A stretch of 7,417 bases of DNA, from NCBI GenBank assembly GCA_002403895.1, contig DHIQ01000218.1, forward strand, positions 22,810 to 30,226, given 5' to 3'. Numbering within the stretch: position 1 is the first letter of the stretch; each line of letters starts with the position of its first letter. The stretch is from Candidatus Neomicrothrix sp. UBA4742. GTDB taxonomy: Bacteria > Actinomycetota > Acidimicrobiia > Acidimicrobiales > Acidimicrobilacustridaceae. Shown one piece after another: positions 1 to 6,565 of the stretch. The translations under genes were made by a program, and so were the position numbers. The notes beneath the pieces are model-generated. The model saw only the letters and a list, made by a program, of their open reading frames with translations, was not told the origin of the DNA and ran no database searches.

Positions 1-2181
1 CGCGGGGGGTTCCTCGACCTCGCCGGCAAGAACACCGTGCTGCCGTCGACGGCCACGCCCACCCAGTGCAACGACGGCGTGAACAACGACGTCGCGGTGG
101 ACGATCCGACCAAGGCGCAGGACACCAACATCGACTTCGACGGTGGTGCCAGCCACGGGGTGATCCCGGCCACACCGGTCGATGCCCAGTGCAACGCCGG
201 TGGCGGGTTCACCGCGGCCCAGGACGACAGCGAGATCGCGGCCGGCAACCAGCCGCGGGCCTACATCACCGGTACCGGAACGGTCGACAAGGACGGCAAC
301 GTCGCCATCCCGGCGGCCAGCTTCGTGTTCCCCAAGTCCTACGTGTACGCGGCGACCGGCGGCGCCCTCACGATCGTCCCGGCCGCCACCAGCCCGGTCA
401 CCGGCACGCTGAACCCGGCGACGGGCCTGGTCAACCTGCACGTCAACTGGCAGCTTGAGCTCCAGCAGGCGTTCTTCCACATCGACTGCGCCTCCCAGAT
501 CTCCATGGATCTGAGCTCGGACGCGGCGAACGCGACGAACGGTGGCGCCATCTCCGTGGCGCCGGTGGCCTACAACACCAGCACCGGAGCGGTGACCCTC
601 ACCTCCAACATCTACGCGGTGCCCGCCATGGTGCCCGTCGGCGTGGTCACCCGCACGACCGGCGCCGCAACATCCGGTTCGGCGGTCTTCACCGACTCCA
701 GCGCCCCGTTCAAGTCGACTGACGTCGGCCGCTCGGTGACGATCTTCGGGGCGGGCCCCAGCGGCACCGACCTGACGGCGCAGATCAAGACGTTCACGAA
801 CACGTCCACCGTCACGCTCAGCGCGGCGGCGGGGACGACCGTGTCGCCCGCCACCTGGACGCTGGCTGACAGCAGCCAGACGCTGTGCAACGCGGTCAAC
901 ACCGGCTTCGGCCTCCCGGCCGCGTCGGGCGCCAGCGCCGTCCAGCTGAGCTTCAACTCGTCCACGGTGTTCATCCCCGGCGCGGTCGTCGCCAACACCG
1001 ACACCGGGAGCACCCCGTTCAACACCGCGCTGGTCGTCCCGGCACCGGGCGTCCTGGCCAACGACACCGGGACGGGTAACCACGTCACCGGCCACACGAA
1101 CCCGAGCCACGGCTCGGTCTCCATCGCGTCGGACGGGTCGTACACCTACACTCCGGCCTCGACGTACTGGGGCGAGGACAGCTTCACCTACACCGTCACC
1201 GACGGCTTCGGCCACACGGCCACCGCGACGGTGGCCCTCACCGTCGGGCTGCCGCCCGCCCCGGTGGCCACCGATGACTCCTACAGCACCGCCTACAACA
1301 CGCCGCTGTCGGTCGCCGCACCCGGTGTGCTGGGCAACGACACGGGGACGGGCCTCACGGTGACGAGCTTCACCCAGCCGACCCCGTGGGCCACGGTCAA
1401 CGTCGCCGTTGATGGATCGCTGACATTCACCCCCAGCTCCAGCTATGCGGGTCCGCTGTCGTTCACCTACACCGTCACCGACGCGTTGGCCCGGACCTCG
1501 ACGGCCACGGTGCACGTGAAGGTGAACTTCCCGCAGAAGCCGACGGGCTGCGTGGGCGCCTGGCAGCTCAACGGCTCGGCCACGGCCGGGTCCTTCTGCG
1601 AGGCGGCCCTCACCCAGGCCGGTCCGACCCAACAGGCCGGCACGGCGTTCTTCCCGGTGGCCCAGCCATCGACGAACATCCGCAAGATCAGCTTCGACGT
1701 CAAGATGGGCCTGGGAACCGGCGCAGACGGCGTCGTCCTCTTCTTCGGGGACGCGTCCAAGGGCGCGACGGCGACCTCGGTCGGCCAGTTCGGCGGCTAC
1801 CTGGGCGTCGGCGGTGACGCCCTCCAGGCCATTCCCGGTGTCGGGGTCAGCCTCGACACGTACAAGAACGGGGGCGACATCTCGAGCAACTTCGTCGGCT
1901 TCGTCAACGGTTCCCATCTCACCGGGCCGGTGCCCGGCGTGTACTACACGAAGCAGGCCGATCTGCCCTCGACGCCGCTGCGCAACTCCAGCGCCAAGGT
2001 CATCACCCACGTCGAGGTGACCGTGGCCGGCGGCTGGGTCACGTCGGTGGCCGTCAACGGCACCACGGTGCTCACCGGCACCTTGGCCCTCCCGCCCAGC
2101 GTGTTCATCGGGTTCGGTTCGTCGACCGGGCTCCTGACCGACTTCCACTCGGTCTACAACGTCGTCACCACCATCAACTGA
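1..2181 (+). CDS. Secreted modular adhesin-like protein: Big_9/cadherin-like repeats plus C-terminal L-type lectin domain (5' partial)
   Basis: The reading frame is open from base 1, so the true start lies upstream; the GTG at 37 is only an internal codon. 726 residues are visible (numbered from base 1). Residues 21-75 have two QCN motifs (C23, C64) in an Asp/Asn/Gly-rich stretch resembling degenerate calcium-binding loops. Residues about 75-330 form a Thr/Val/Gly-rich beta domain with C163 and C296, apparently interrupted by a module at 219-290. Two tandem Big_9/cadherin-like repeats follow (332-415 and 423-508), each with a GVLxNDTGTG element and a SFTYTVTD ending. Residues 517-726 resemble a bacterial L-type (ConA-like) lectin: a GADG motif at 574-577, a SLDTYKN element at 617-623 like the DTYxN sugar/metal site, and a further Cys pair, C517/C533. 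Six visible cysteines fit an extracellular, disulfide-bonded protein. No sortase motif or membrane anchor closes the C-terminus. A cell-surface or secreted glycan-binding role is inferred; the ligand is unknown. Confidence 0.85.
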   Translation, partial: RGGFLDLAGKNTVLPSTATPTQCNDGVNNDVAVDDPTKAQDTNIDFDGGASHGVIPATPVDAQCNAGGGFTAAQDDSEIAAGNQPRAYITGTGTVDKDGNVAIPAASFVFPKSYVYAATGGALTIVPAATSPVTGTLNPATGLVNLHVNWQLELQQAFFHIDCASQISMDLSSDAANATNGGAISVAPVAYNTSTGAVTLTSNIYAVPAMVPVGVVTRTTGAATSGSAVFTDSSAPFKSTDVGRSVTIFGAGPSGTDLTAQIKTFTNTSTVTLSAAAGTTVSPATWTLADSSQTLCNAVNTGFGLPAASGASAVQLSFNSSTVFIPGAVVANTDTGSTPFNTALVVPAPGVLANDTGTGNHVTGHTNPSHGSVSIASDGSYTYTPASTYWGEDSFTYTVTDGFGHTATATVALTVGLPPAPVATDDSYSTAYNTPLSVAAPGVLGNDTGTGLTVTSFTQPTPWATVNVAVDGSLTFTPSSSYAGPLSFTYTVTDALARTSTATVHVKVNFPQKPTGCVGAWQLNGSATAGSFCEAALTQAGPTQQAGTAFFPVAQPSTNIRKISFDVKMGLGTGADGVVLFFGDASKGATATSVGQFGGYLGVGGDALQAIPGVGVSLDTYKNGGDISSNFVGFVNGSHLTGPVPGVYYTKQADLPSTPLRNSSAKVITHVEVTVAGGWVTSVAVNGTTVLTGTLALPPSVFIGFGSSTGLLTDFHSVYNVVTTIN
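1183..1483 (+). repeat. Tandem in-frame repeat encoding two Big_9-like domains
   Basis: The two domain copies inside the lectin gene share a 22-bp identical stretch at 1183-1204 and 1462-1483, encoding FTYTVTD, 279 bp (93 codons) apart. Flanking motifs (GVLxNDTGTG early, DGSxTxTPxSxY before the match) also recur in both copies. This looks like an internal duplication of one extracellular beta-sandwich domain, diverged elsewhere. Confidence 0.7.
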
Positions 2182-2209
2182 GCCTGACGGCCAGTCGAAC
2201 GCAACAGGA

Positions 2210-2232
2210 GCGGGCCGGCCCAACCGGCCCGC
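2210..2232 (+). terminator. GC-rich hairpin terminator after the lectin-domain gene
   Basis: A perfect 9-bp inverted repeat (GCGGGCCGG, loop CCCAA, CCGGCCCGC) lies 28 nt after the stop codon of the upstream gene. No strong T-tract follows, only CCTTGG, which is common for hairpin terminators of high-GC actinobacteria. It separates the secreted protein from the membrane protein gene. Confidence 0.65.
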
Positions 2233-2301
2233 CCTTGGCGCGTCGGGAGCACGCGACTCAGACCCAAGGCCCTCCGGCGCCGGTTGGGACGGATCTGTGG
2301 G

Positions 2302-2307
2302 CACAAT
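2302..2307 (+). promoter_or_regulatory. Candidate -10 box for the membrane protein gene
   Basis: CACAAT matches four of six positions of TATAAT and lies 7 nt before ATG 2315. That spacing would put the transcript start at or next to the A of the start codon. No convincing -35 box is seen at 16-18 nt spacing (TTGGGA at 2284-2289 is too close). Confidence 0.3.
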
Positions 2308-2314
2308 GAGAGGT

Positions 2315-2896
2315 ATGGGACAACCCATGGGCTATGCCATTCAGGGGGGTCGGTCCGTGATCGCCGTGCTCCAGCGGCTGGTGCCGTTGGCTCGGCGCCT
2401 GGTCGGCGCAGTCCGGGTCTTGGCCGTCGCGTCGGTTATCGCCATCGTGGTCATCGTTGCCACCGTGCTGAGCCACGGGGTGCCGTCGGCCGCCGCCGGC
2501 GTGTTCCTGGTGGTGGTGGTGGCCGTGCTCGTCCCGGCGCCGGTCATGTTGTGGTTGTTCCAGGGTGCGCTGCGCGAGGCACTGGCGCTGCCCGAGTGGC
2601 TGCGCCGCTCACCCGACGTGGCCAAGGGTCATGCCTCGGAGCTTGCCGATCTGGTGGCAGAGTCGCGGCGCACCGGTCCGACCGAGGGCCGCCACGGCTT
2701 TATCCGCGACAGTGGGAAGGCGGGTCGGTTGCTGCTCGAGACCCACCGAGACCTGCCCGGCTACGGCTCGCTGCTGCGACTGGTCAGCGTCCCGTTCCTC
2801 ATCGCCGTGGGTCTCGCGGTGTTCGCCGCCATCTTCGAGGTCGGCTTGGCATTTTCGATCGTGGTGCTCGACGTGGTGGTGCGGCTTCTCAGCTGA
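2315..2896 (+). CDS. Small integral membrane protein of unknown function
   Basis: I do not recognise a family. From ATG 2315 the product is 193 residues. Hydrophobic segments are visible at about 34-53 and 61-83, followed by a charged soluble loop (about 84-150, with ALREALALPEWLRR and many Arg/Asp/Glu). A long hydrophobic C-terminal stretch (about 153-192) could be one or two membrane passes. The N-terminus is rich in Arg (R13, R21, R27, R28, R34), which suggests a cytoplasmic side. No catalytic motif is seen. The start is uncertain. GTG 2297, ATG 2306, ATG 2315, ATG 2327 and GTG 2357 are all in frame. I chose 2315 because CACAAT at 2302-2307 sits 7 nt before it, as in a leaderless mRNA. GTG 2357 has a G-rich, SD-like run at 2344-2349. 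The downstream SDR gene starts 38 bp after the stop, apparently with its own promoter. Confidence 0.7.
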   Translation: MGQPMGYAIQGGRSVIAVLQRLVPLARRLVGAVRVLAVASVIAIVVIVATVLSHGVPSAAAGVFLVVVVAVLVPAPVMLWLFQGALREALALPEWLRRSPDVAKGHASELADLVAESRRTGPTEGRHGFIRDSGKAGRLLLETHRDLPGYGSLLRLVSVPFLIAVGLAVFAAIFEVGLAFSIVVLDVVVRLLS

Positions 2897-2922
2897 GTCC
2901 CTTTCGACCCTGCGGGCATCAC

Positions 2923-2928
2923 TAGCGT
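2923..2928 (+). promoter_or_regulatory. Candidate -10 box (TAGCGT) for a leaderless SDR transcript
   Basis: TAGCGT fits the actinobacterial TANNNT -10 consensus. It is followed by only 6 nt before the ATG at 2935, so transcription would begin at the start codon. There is no Shine-Dalgarno sequence at a normal distance, which agrees with a leaderless message. The -35 region is weak. Confidence 0.45.
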
Positions 2929-2934
2929 GCAGGC

Positions 2935-3780
2935 ATGACTCTGCCTGACGGCCTGCCTTGGGACTCCGCACTCGTCACCGGCGCCTCGAGCGGCATCGGG
3001 GAGGCCGTCGCCCGGCTGCTGGGTGGCCACGGCGTCGGTCATCTCGTGCTGGTGGCCCGCCGGGCGGACAGGCTCGGTCGCCTGGCCGCCGAGCTGGGCC
3101 GGGCCCACGGGACCGAGGTGGAGGTGCTTGCCGCCGACCTCGCCGATGGGAGTGAGCTGGCCCGCGTCGAGCAGCGGCTGGCTGATTCGGATCGACCGGT
3201 CGACCTGTTGGTGAACAACGCCGGCCTCGGTACCAGCGGAGCGTTTGCCACCCTGCCCAGCGACGGCGAGGAGCACGAGATCCTTGTCAACGTGGTGGCC
3301 CTGGTTCGCCTCACCCGGGCCGTGCTGCCCGGCCAGATCGATCGGGAACGCGGGGCAGTGCTCAACGTCTCGTCGATGGCGAGCTACCAGCCCTCACCGG
3401 GCAACGCCACCTATGGTGCCTCCAAGGCGTTCGTCACCAGCTTCAGCGAGGCGGTGCACGAGGAGGTCCGCGGGTCGGGGGTCACCGTCACCGCGCTGTG
3501 CCCGGGCTACACCCGCACCGAGTTCCAGGGGGCCACCGGCGGGAGTCAAGACCGAGTCCCCGGCTTCGCCTGGACCTCGGCTGAGTCGGTGGCCGAGGCC
3601 GGGTTGGCGGGGGCCGCCGCCGGCCGTGCGCTGGTGGTGCCCGGGCTGGGCTACAAGCTCATCGCCGGGGTGACTACGCCGTTGCCCCGCAGTGCGAAGC
3701 GCTGGATCATGGGCCGGGCGGCGGGCACTCTCAGCGACCGCGGACGATTGTCGGGCGTCAATCGAACTCGATGGCGCTGA
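2935..3780 (+). CDS. Short-chain dehydrogenase/reductase (SDR), classical type, probably NADP(H)-dependent
   Basis: The 281-residue protein is a Rossmann-fold oxidoreductase of the classical SDR family. The cofactor glycine motif TGASSGIG is at 15-22. Two arginines (R42, R43) after the second beta strand favour NADP(H) over NAD(H). D68-L69 is the adenine-contacting acidic motif, and NNAG is at 94-97. The catalytic tetrad is N119, S147, Y160 and K164 (YGASK), and the PG motif is at 190-191. These residues are all present, so the enzyme should be active. The substrate cannot be read from sequence; similar actinobacterial enzymes act on lipids, ketones or steroids. The C-terminal tail from about 240 is basic (KRW, RTRWR at the end) and may be membrane-associated, which is inference. 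The 3' end overlaps the glpX 3' end by 23 bp on the opposite strand. The start is supported by the motif position and the TAGCGT box just upstream. Confidence 0.9.
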   Translation: MTLPDGLPWDSALVTGASSGIGEAVARLLGGHGVGHLVLVARRADRLGRLAAELGRAHGTEVEVLAADLADGSELARVEQRLADSDRPVDLLVNNAGLGTSGAFATLPSDGEEHEILVNVVALVRLTRAVLPGQIDRERGAVLNVSSMASYQPSPGNATYGASKAFVTSFSEAVHEEVRGSGVTVTALCPGYTRTEFQGATGGSQDRVPGFAWTSAESVAEAGLAGAAAGRALVVPGLGYKLIAGVTTPLPRSAKRWIMGRAAGTLSDRGRLSGVNRTRWR

Positions 3781-4747
3781 AGGCGCCCAGCTTCGACAGG
3801 TTGTGGCGGGCGTTGATCATGCGCACGGTGCCGGACCGCGACCGCATCACCAGCGACTGGGTGGTGGCGCCGTGGCGGTCGTAGTGGACACCTTTGAGTA
3901 GCTCGCCGTCGGTGATGCCGGTGCCGGCGAAGAAACAGTTGTCCCCGCCCACGAGATCGTCGGTGGTGAGCACCCGATCGAGGTCGTAGCCGGCGGCGAT
4001 GGCGGCGGCCCGCTCCTCGTCATGGCGGGGCCAAAGCCGGCCGAGGATCTCCCCGCCCATGCACTTGAGCGCCGCCGCGCTGATCACGCCCTCGGGCGTG
4101 CCCCCGATGCCGAACAGGATGTCGGCGCCGGAGTCGGGCCAGGCCGTGGAGATGGCGCCGGCGACGTCACCGTCGGGGATCAGTCGAATGCGCGCCCCGG
4201 CCTCACGCACCTCGGCGATGAGGTCGTCGTGGCGATCTCGCTCGAGGATCACTGCCGTCACGTTGCGAACCGACTCGCCCTTGGCCTCGGCCACGGCCAG
4301 CAGGTTCTCGGTGGCGGACTTGTTGAGGTCGACGACCCCGGCGCATTCGGGACCAACGGCGATCTTCTCCATGTAGACGCACGGACCCGGGTCGAACATG
4401 GTCCCCCGGTCGCTCACCGCGATGACGGCCAGGGCGTTGCCCCGTCCCTTGGCGGTGAGGGTGGTTCCGTCCACCGGGTCCACCGCGATGTCGGTGGCGG
4501 GGCCCGCGCCGTCACCCACGAACTCGCCGTTGAACAGCATGGGGGCTTCGTCCTTCTCGCCCTCACCGATCACCACGATGCCGTCCATGGGCACGCTCTG
4601 GAGGGTGATGCGCATGGCGTCCACCGCGGCCCCGTCGGCGCCTTCCTTGTCACCCCGCCCCATCCACCGGGACGCGGCCATGGCCGCCGCTTCGGTCACC
4701 CGGACGATGTCGAGGGCGAGGTTGCGGTCGGGCTGAGAGGTCGTCAT
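3758..4747 (-). CDS. glpX: Class II fructose-1,6-bisphosphatase GlpX
   Basis: This enzyme hydrolyses fructose 1,6-bisphosphate to fructose 6-phosphate in gluconeogenesis. It is a cytosolic, divalent-metal-dependent, lithium-sensitive-fold phosphatase. The 329-residue length is normal for the family. [17 protein letters not shown] (30-46) holds the metal ligand D33 and the conserved K34. [10 protein letters not shown] (61-70) is the next acidic motif. DPVDGTT (90-96) holds the metal-binding Asp and the presumed catalytic Thr95, equivalent to E. coli T90. GGTPEG (215-220) carries the late metal-ligand Glu219. I chose ATG 4747 because the protein from [12 protein letters not shown] matches the family N-terminus. 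The frame stays open upstream to 5038, but that extension has no family resemblance and runs into the next gene. The gene is convergent with the SDR. In most actinobacteria, GlpX is the main FBPase and is needed for growth on gluconeogenic carbon. Confidence 0.96.
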   Translation of the reverse strand: MTTSQPDRNLALDIVRVTEAAAMAASRWMGRGDKEGADGAAVDAMRITLQSVPMDGIVVIGEGEKDEAPMLFNGEFVGDGAGPATDIAVDPVDGTTLTAKGRGNALAVIAVSDRGTMFDPGPCVYMEKIAVGPECAGVVDLNKSATENLLAVAEAKGESVRNVTAVILERDRHDDLIAEVREAGARIRLIPDGDVAGAISTAWPDSGADILFGIGGTPEGVISAAALKCMGGEILGRLWPRHDEERAAAIAAGYDLDRVLTTDDLVGGDNCFFAGTGITDGELLKGVHYDRHGATTQSLVMRSRSGTVRMINARHNLSKLGAFSAIEFD

Positions 4748-4755
4748 GGCCGCAC

Positions 4756-4761
4756 AAGCTA
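4756..4761 (-). promoter_or_regulatory. Candidate -10 box (TAGCTT) for glpX
   Basis: On the minus strand, TAGCTT fits TANNNT and lies 8 nt before the glpX ATG, again giving a leaderless or near-leaderless mRNA. No Shine-Dalgarno motif precedes the ATG, which supports the reading. The -35 region is not recognisable. Confidence 0.4.
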
Positions 4762-4867
4762 CTAGTGGTGTGTCTGGCAGACGCTCCGGGAGGTGCGAGC
4801 AGATCGGCAGATATGGCGCGCTTCCGTCGTGGCGTCTCCTAGAAGTATGGCCGTAGTCGCGGTTCTG

Positions 4868-4890
4868 GGGGCCGACCGAAGCCGAGCCCC
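4868..4890 (-). terminator. UUCG-capped hairpin terminator for the small secreted protein gene
   Basis: On the minus strand the RNA reads GGGGC, a bulged U, CGGC, loop UUCG, GUCG, GCCCC: 9 paired positions (one G-U) closed by a C(UUCG)G tetraloop. It begins 11 nt after the stop codon at 4902. It lies between the secreted protein gene and the glpX promoter, so it would stop read-through into glpX. There is no U-tract, as is usual in high-GC actinobacteria. Confidence 0.6.
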
Positions 4891-4901
4891 GAAAATCCGG
4901 C

Positions 4902-5381
4902 TCAGTCCAAGACGATGGTCGCGCACCCGGTCTGGTAGTCGGGCGAACTGCCTGCGGAGACGGTCCATAACCCGCCCACGGTGGCGCCGTGCAGGCCGTT
5001 AGCGTCGGCGGGGGTGAACACGTGGTACGCGACTCCATTGCCAGCGGCGTTCGTTTGAATTGTCGCTGTCGGAATCGTGACCGCCGGTGTGCCCGAACAC
5101 GTCGTGTCGCCGGGGAAGATCATCAGGACCACGTGGTACGTCGTATTCGGCGCGGCCCCGTTCAGGACGTACTGCTCATGGGCGTAAACGGTTGGCCCGT
5201 TCGCGTGGATGTTCTCGACGAAGCCGCTGCGAAGCGGAGCTGCGTTGACGGCCGTGAGGTTGTAGTGGCTCGAGTGGTAGACGCCGTCGGCGACCGCCGG
5301 TCCGGCGAGAACGACTGGCGCGCCCACGATCATGGCGGTGAGTGCAAGCATCCCGACGCGTGACTTCAACGATCTCAACAT
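4902..5381 (-). CDS. Small secreted protein of unknown function with signal peptide
   Basis: The 159-residue product has a clear Sec signal peptide: basic n-region (R3, K6, R8), hydrophobic core about 9-27 and a PAVA-DG cleavage site after A31. The mature part is about 128 residues, rich in Thr, Ala, Gly, Asn and Val, with an [11 protein letters not shown] element at 77-87 typical of extracellular beta-sandwich domains. It has only two cysteines, C95 and C153, which probably form one disulfide. No enzyme motif or anchor is visible and I cannot name a family. ATG 5381 is chosen because it gives a proper signal peptide and is preceded by a strong GGGAGGG ribosome site. A TTG at 5453 in the same frame would add 24 residues before the signal peptide and is unlikely. 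The gene lies downstream of the FG-GAP gene on the same strand, 207 bp away, probably as a separate transcript. Confidence 0.8.
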   Translation of the reverse strand: MLRSLKSRVGMLALTAMIVGAPVVLAGPAVADGVYHSSHYNLTAVNAAPLRSGFVENIHANGPTVYAHEQYVLNGAAPNTTYHVVLMIFPGDTTCSGTPAVTIPTATIQTNAAGNGVAYHVFTPADANGLHGATVGGLWTVSAGSSPDYQTGCATIVLD

Positions 5382-5383
5382 TT

Positions 5384-5390
5384 CCCTCCC
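5384..5390 (-). promoter_or_regulatory. Strong Shine-Dalgarno site deciding the start of the small secreted protein
   Basis: GGGAGGG on the minus strand ends 2 nt before ATG 5381, with the GGAGG core about 3 nt away. The spacing is short, but the match to the anti-SD is the best in the window. It contrasts with the SD-less starts of the neighbouring metabolic genes and supports ATG 5381 over the upstream TTG. Confidence 0.55.
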
Positions 5391-5399
5391 GATGTCGCA

Positions 5400-5414
5400 G
5401 GGCCGTCCTGGCCC
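5400..5414 (-). repeat. Short inverted repeat in the leader of the small secreted protein gene
   Basis: A perfect GGGCC/GGCCC arm pair with a 5-nt loop lies just upstream of the ribosome site. It could fold in the 5' leader RNA or be an operator half-site pair. With only 5 bp in GC-rich DNA it may be chance. Confidence 0.3.
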
Positions 5415-5424
5415 GAAGGTGCTC

Positions 5425-5453
5425 AATTTCCCACGGCGCCCGAACGAACACAA
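5425..5453 (-). promoter_or_regulatory. Candidate promoter of the small secreted protein gene
   Basis: On the minus strand TTGTGT (5453-5448) and GAAATT (5430-5425) are spaced by 17 nt, a reasonable sigma-70-like -35/-10 pair in a locally AT-richer patch. The transcript would start near 5418, giving a leader of about 37 nt that contains the inverted repeat and the SD site. Both boxes are imperfect. Confidence 0.3.
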
Positions 5454-5588
5454 ATCCGGTGGTTCAGATTGCCCGATCCGCGCTCGTTATGGGCGACGCC
5501 GCGACCGGGCAGTACCTCCCTCGCTGTTTGAGCGACGGACCACTAGCGCAGCGAAAGCCCGCTGGCACCCGAAGGTCGAGGGGCGGTA

Positions 5589-6500
5589 TCAGCTGGGCGG
5601 GCAGTACGTCGGGTACTTCGTGTGCCAGTACGCCAAGTGCATGCACTGGTCGTAGAAGGTCAGCCTCACGATGTTGTACAGCACCCCGGCGGGCAGGGCG
5701 GGGGTGTTGACGTAGCCCGGCGCGCCGGCGCTGGCCACCACCCCGAGACCGGCGACCTCCAGGGTCGCCGTGGCCGACAGGTGCATGAGGGCGGCGTCGG
5801 CCCGGCCGTCGCCGGTGTAGTCAGCCGGGACGGGAACGGGGGGGTCGACGTCCGTCACGGTGAACGTCTGGAACGGGACGATCGACCCGGCCCGGTACCA
5901 GCGGGTGCCGTCGACGGAAGCGATGGCGGGGTCGGCCTTGTGGTCGCCGTCGTAGTCGGCCGGTACCGGGAGGCCCGCCGACGGGCCGACCTGGGTGACC
6001 TGCTCCGGGCCGCCGCTGCTGGGCAGCACGTGGAACGTCGAGTCGGTGGGTCGGTAGATGGCCACGTCGGCCTTGCCGTCGCCGTCGTAGTCGGCCGGGA
6101 CGGGCACGTCCCAGTCGAGGTTGCCGGTCGCCGTGGGCGGGATGCCGAAGCTGACCGGCGAGGGCTGGGTCGAGAGCCACCAGGTGCCGTCGACCACGGA
6201 GTAGTAGGCCGGGTCGGTCTTGCCGTCACCGTCGTAGTCGGCCGGAACGGGCAGCACGCCGTTTGATGGTCCCTGGCCGAAGGGAGGCCAGGTGGGGTAG
6301 GCGGGTGCCGCGCTGGGAAAACCGGCGGGGCGGTAGGTGATGGGAGCGGCGAGCTTCGACGATTGCCAGGTCCACCCGTTCAAGACGGCCGGCTCCCATT
6401 TGCCGTCGCCGTCGTAGTCTCCCGCGACCCAGGCGTCGCTGGAGGTGCCGGTATAGATCGGCGTGGCGACCCCCGCCTCATGCAGGAGATCATCGGTCAT
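5589..6500 (-). CDS. FG-GAP/VCBS-like repeat protein with five DxDGDG calcium-binding loops
   Basis: The 303-residue protein contains five repeats built on [13 protein letters not shown] followed by a short strand (AIYRP-like). The loops start at D28, D88, D137, D182 and D227, spaced 60, 49, 45 and 45 residues. DxDGDG loops bind calcium in FG-GAP/integrin-type beta-propeller blades, so five blades or part of a propeller are likely. The fourth loop has His in place of the last Gly (DYDGDHK) and the fifth has Thr for Asp (DYTGDGR), so those two may bind metal less well. Residues 240-303 form a different C-terminal region with C286 and C300. Such proteins are normally extracellular, but the N-terminus ([10 protein letters not shown]) is not a signal peptide and no earlier in-frame ATG, GTG or TTG exists before the divergent gene. 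The protein may be N-terminally truncated, use an unusual export route, or be cytoplasmic. The start at ATG 6500 has no clear SD site. Confidence 0.8.
   Translation of the reverse strand: MTDDLLHEAGVATPIYTGTSSDAWVAGDYDGDGKWEPAVLNGWTWQSSKLAAPITYRPAGFPSAAPAYPTWPPFGQGPSNGVLPVPADYDGDGKTDPAYYSVVDGTWWLSTQPSPVSFGIPPTATGNLDWDVPVPADYDGDGKADVAIYRPTDSTFHVLPSSGGPEQVTQVGPSAGLPVPADYDGDHKADPAIASVDGTRWYRAGSIVPFQTFTVTDVDPPVPVPADYTGDGRADAALMHLSATATLEVAGLGVVASAGAPGYVNTPALPAGVLYNIVRLTFYDQCMHLAYWHTKYPTYCPPS
5804..6430 (-). repeat. Five DNA repeats encoding the DxDGDG loops
   Basis: On the plus strand a unit close to TGCCGTCGCCGTCGTAGTC plus GGCCGGNACGGG recurs near 5804, 5938, 6073, 6220 and 6400. The copies at 5938, 6073 and 6220 are nearly identical and spaced 135 and 147 bp, which is in frame. 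The copies at both ends have diverged. The pattern points to unit duplication and possible copy-number change by recombination. Confidence 0.7.
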
Positions 6501-6551
6501 GGGGCCGAGACCTTGAGGACAAGGATCCCGGTGCAGCCGGAACGAGTTGCG

Positions 6552-6559
6552 ACGATACT
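6552..6559. promoter_or_regulatory. Overlapping divergent -10 boxes between the FG-GAP gene and the acyl-CoA mutase gene
   Basis: On the plus strand GATACT (6554-6559) lies 6 nt before the mutase ATG at 6566, giving a leaderless start. On the minus strand TATCGT (6557-6552) fits TANNNT and would begin a roughly 45-nt leader for the FG-GAP gene. The two boxes share four base pairs, as in bidirectional bacterial promoters with overlapping -10 elements. Neither side has a clear -35 box. Confidence 0.35.
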
Positions 6560-6565
6560 GGCACG

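Noticed and set aside
37..39. GTG at 37 as the start of the lectin-domain protein
   Set aside because: The frame is open to base 1, there is no ribosome site or -10 box, and no signal peptide follows, so the gene begins outside the window.
4022..4765. Long open frames on the plus strand opposite glpX
   Set aside because: They are antisense frames kept open by high GC in third positions; the products are His/Gly/Arg-rich with no domain, and GlpX is certain on the other strand.
4748..5038. N-terminal extension of glpX by 97 residues to a start at 5038
   Set aside because: The frame is open, but the extension has no resemblance to GlpX N-termini, crosses the terminator hairpin and overlaps the end of the secreted protein gene. 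ATG 4747 gives a normal length and has a -10 box just upstream.
5382..5453. Longer start (TTG 5453) for the small secreted protein
   Set aside because: It would place 24 non-hydrophobic residues before a textbook signal peptide. ATG 5381 has a strong ribosome site.
5521..5564. Two small hairpins (TCGCT/AGCGA at 5521-5535 and CAGCG/CGCTG at 5549-5564) as a terminator for the FG-GAP gene
   Set aside because: Each has only a 5-bp stem and no T-tract. They are in the right place but too weak to call.
5622..6266. Plus-strand frame opposite the FG-GAP gene with Val/Gly/Arg repeats
   Set aside because: The repeats are just the complement of the DxDGDG-encoding units. The minus-strand protein has the recognisable motif.
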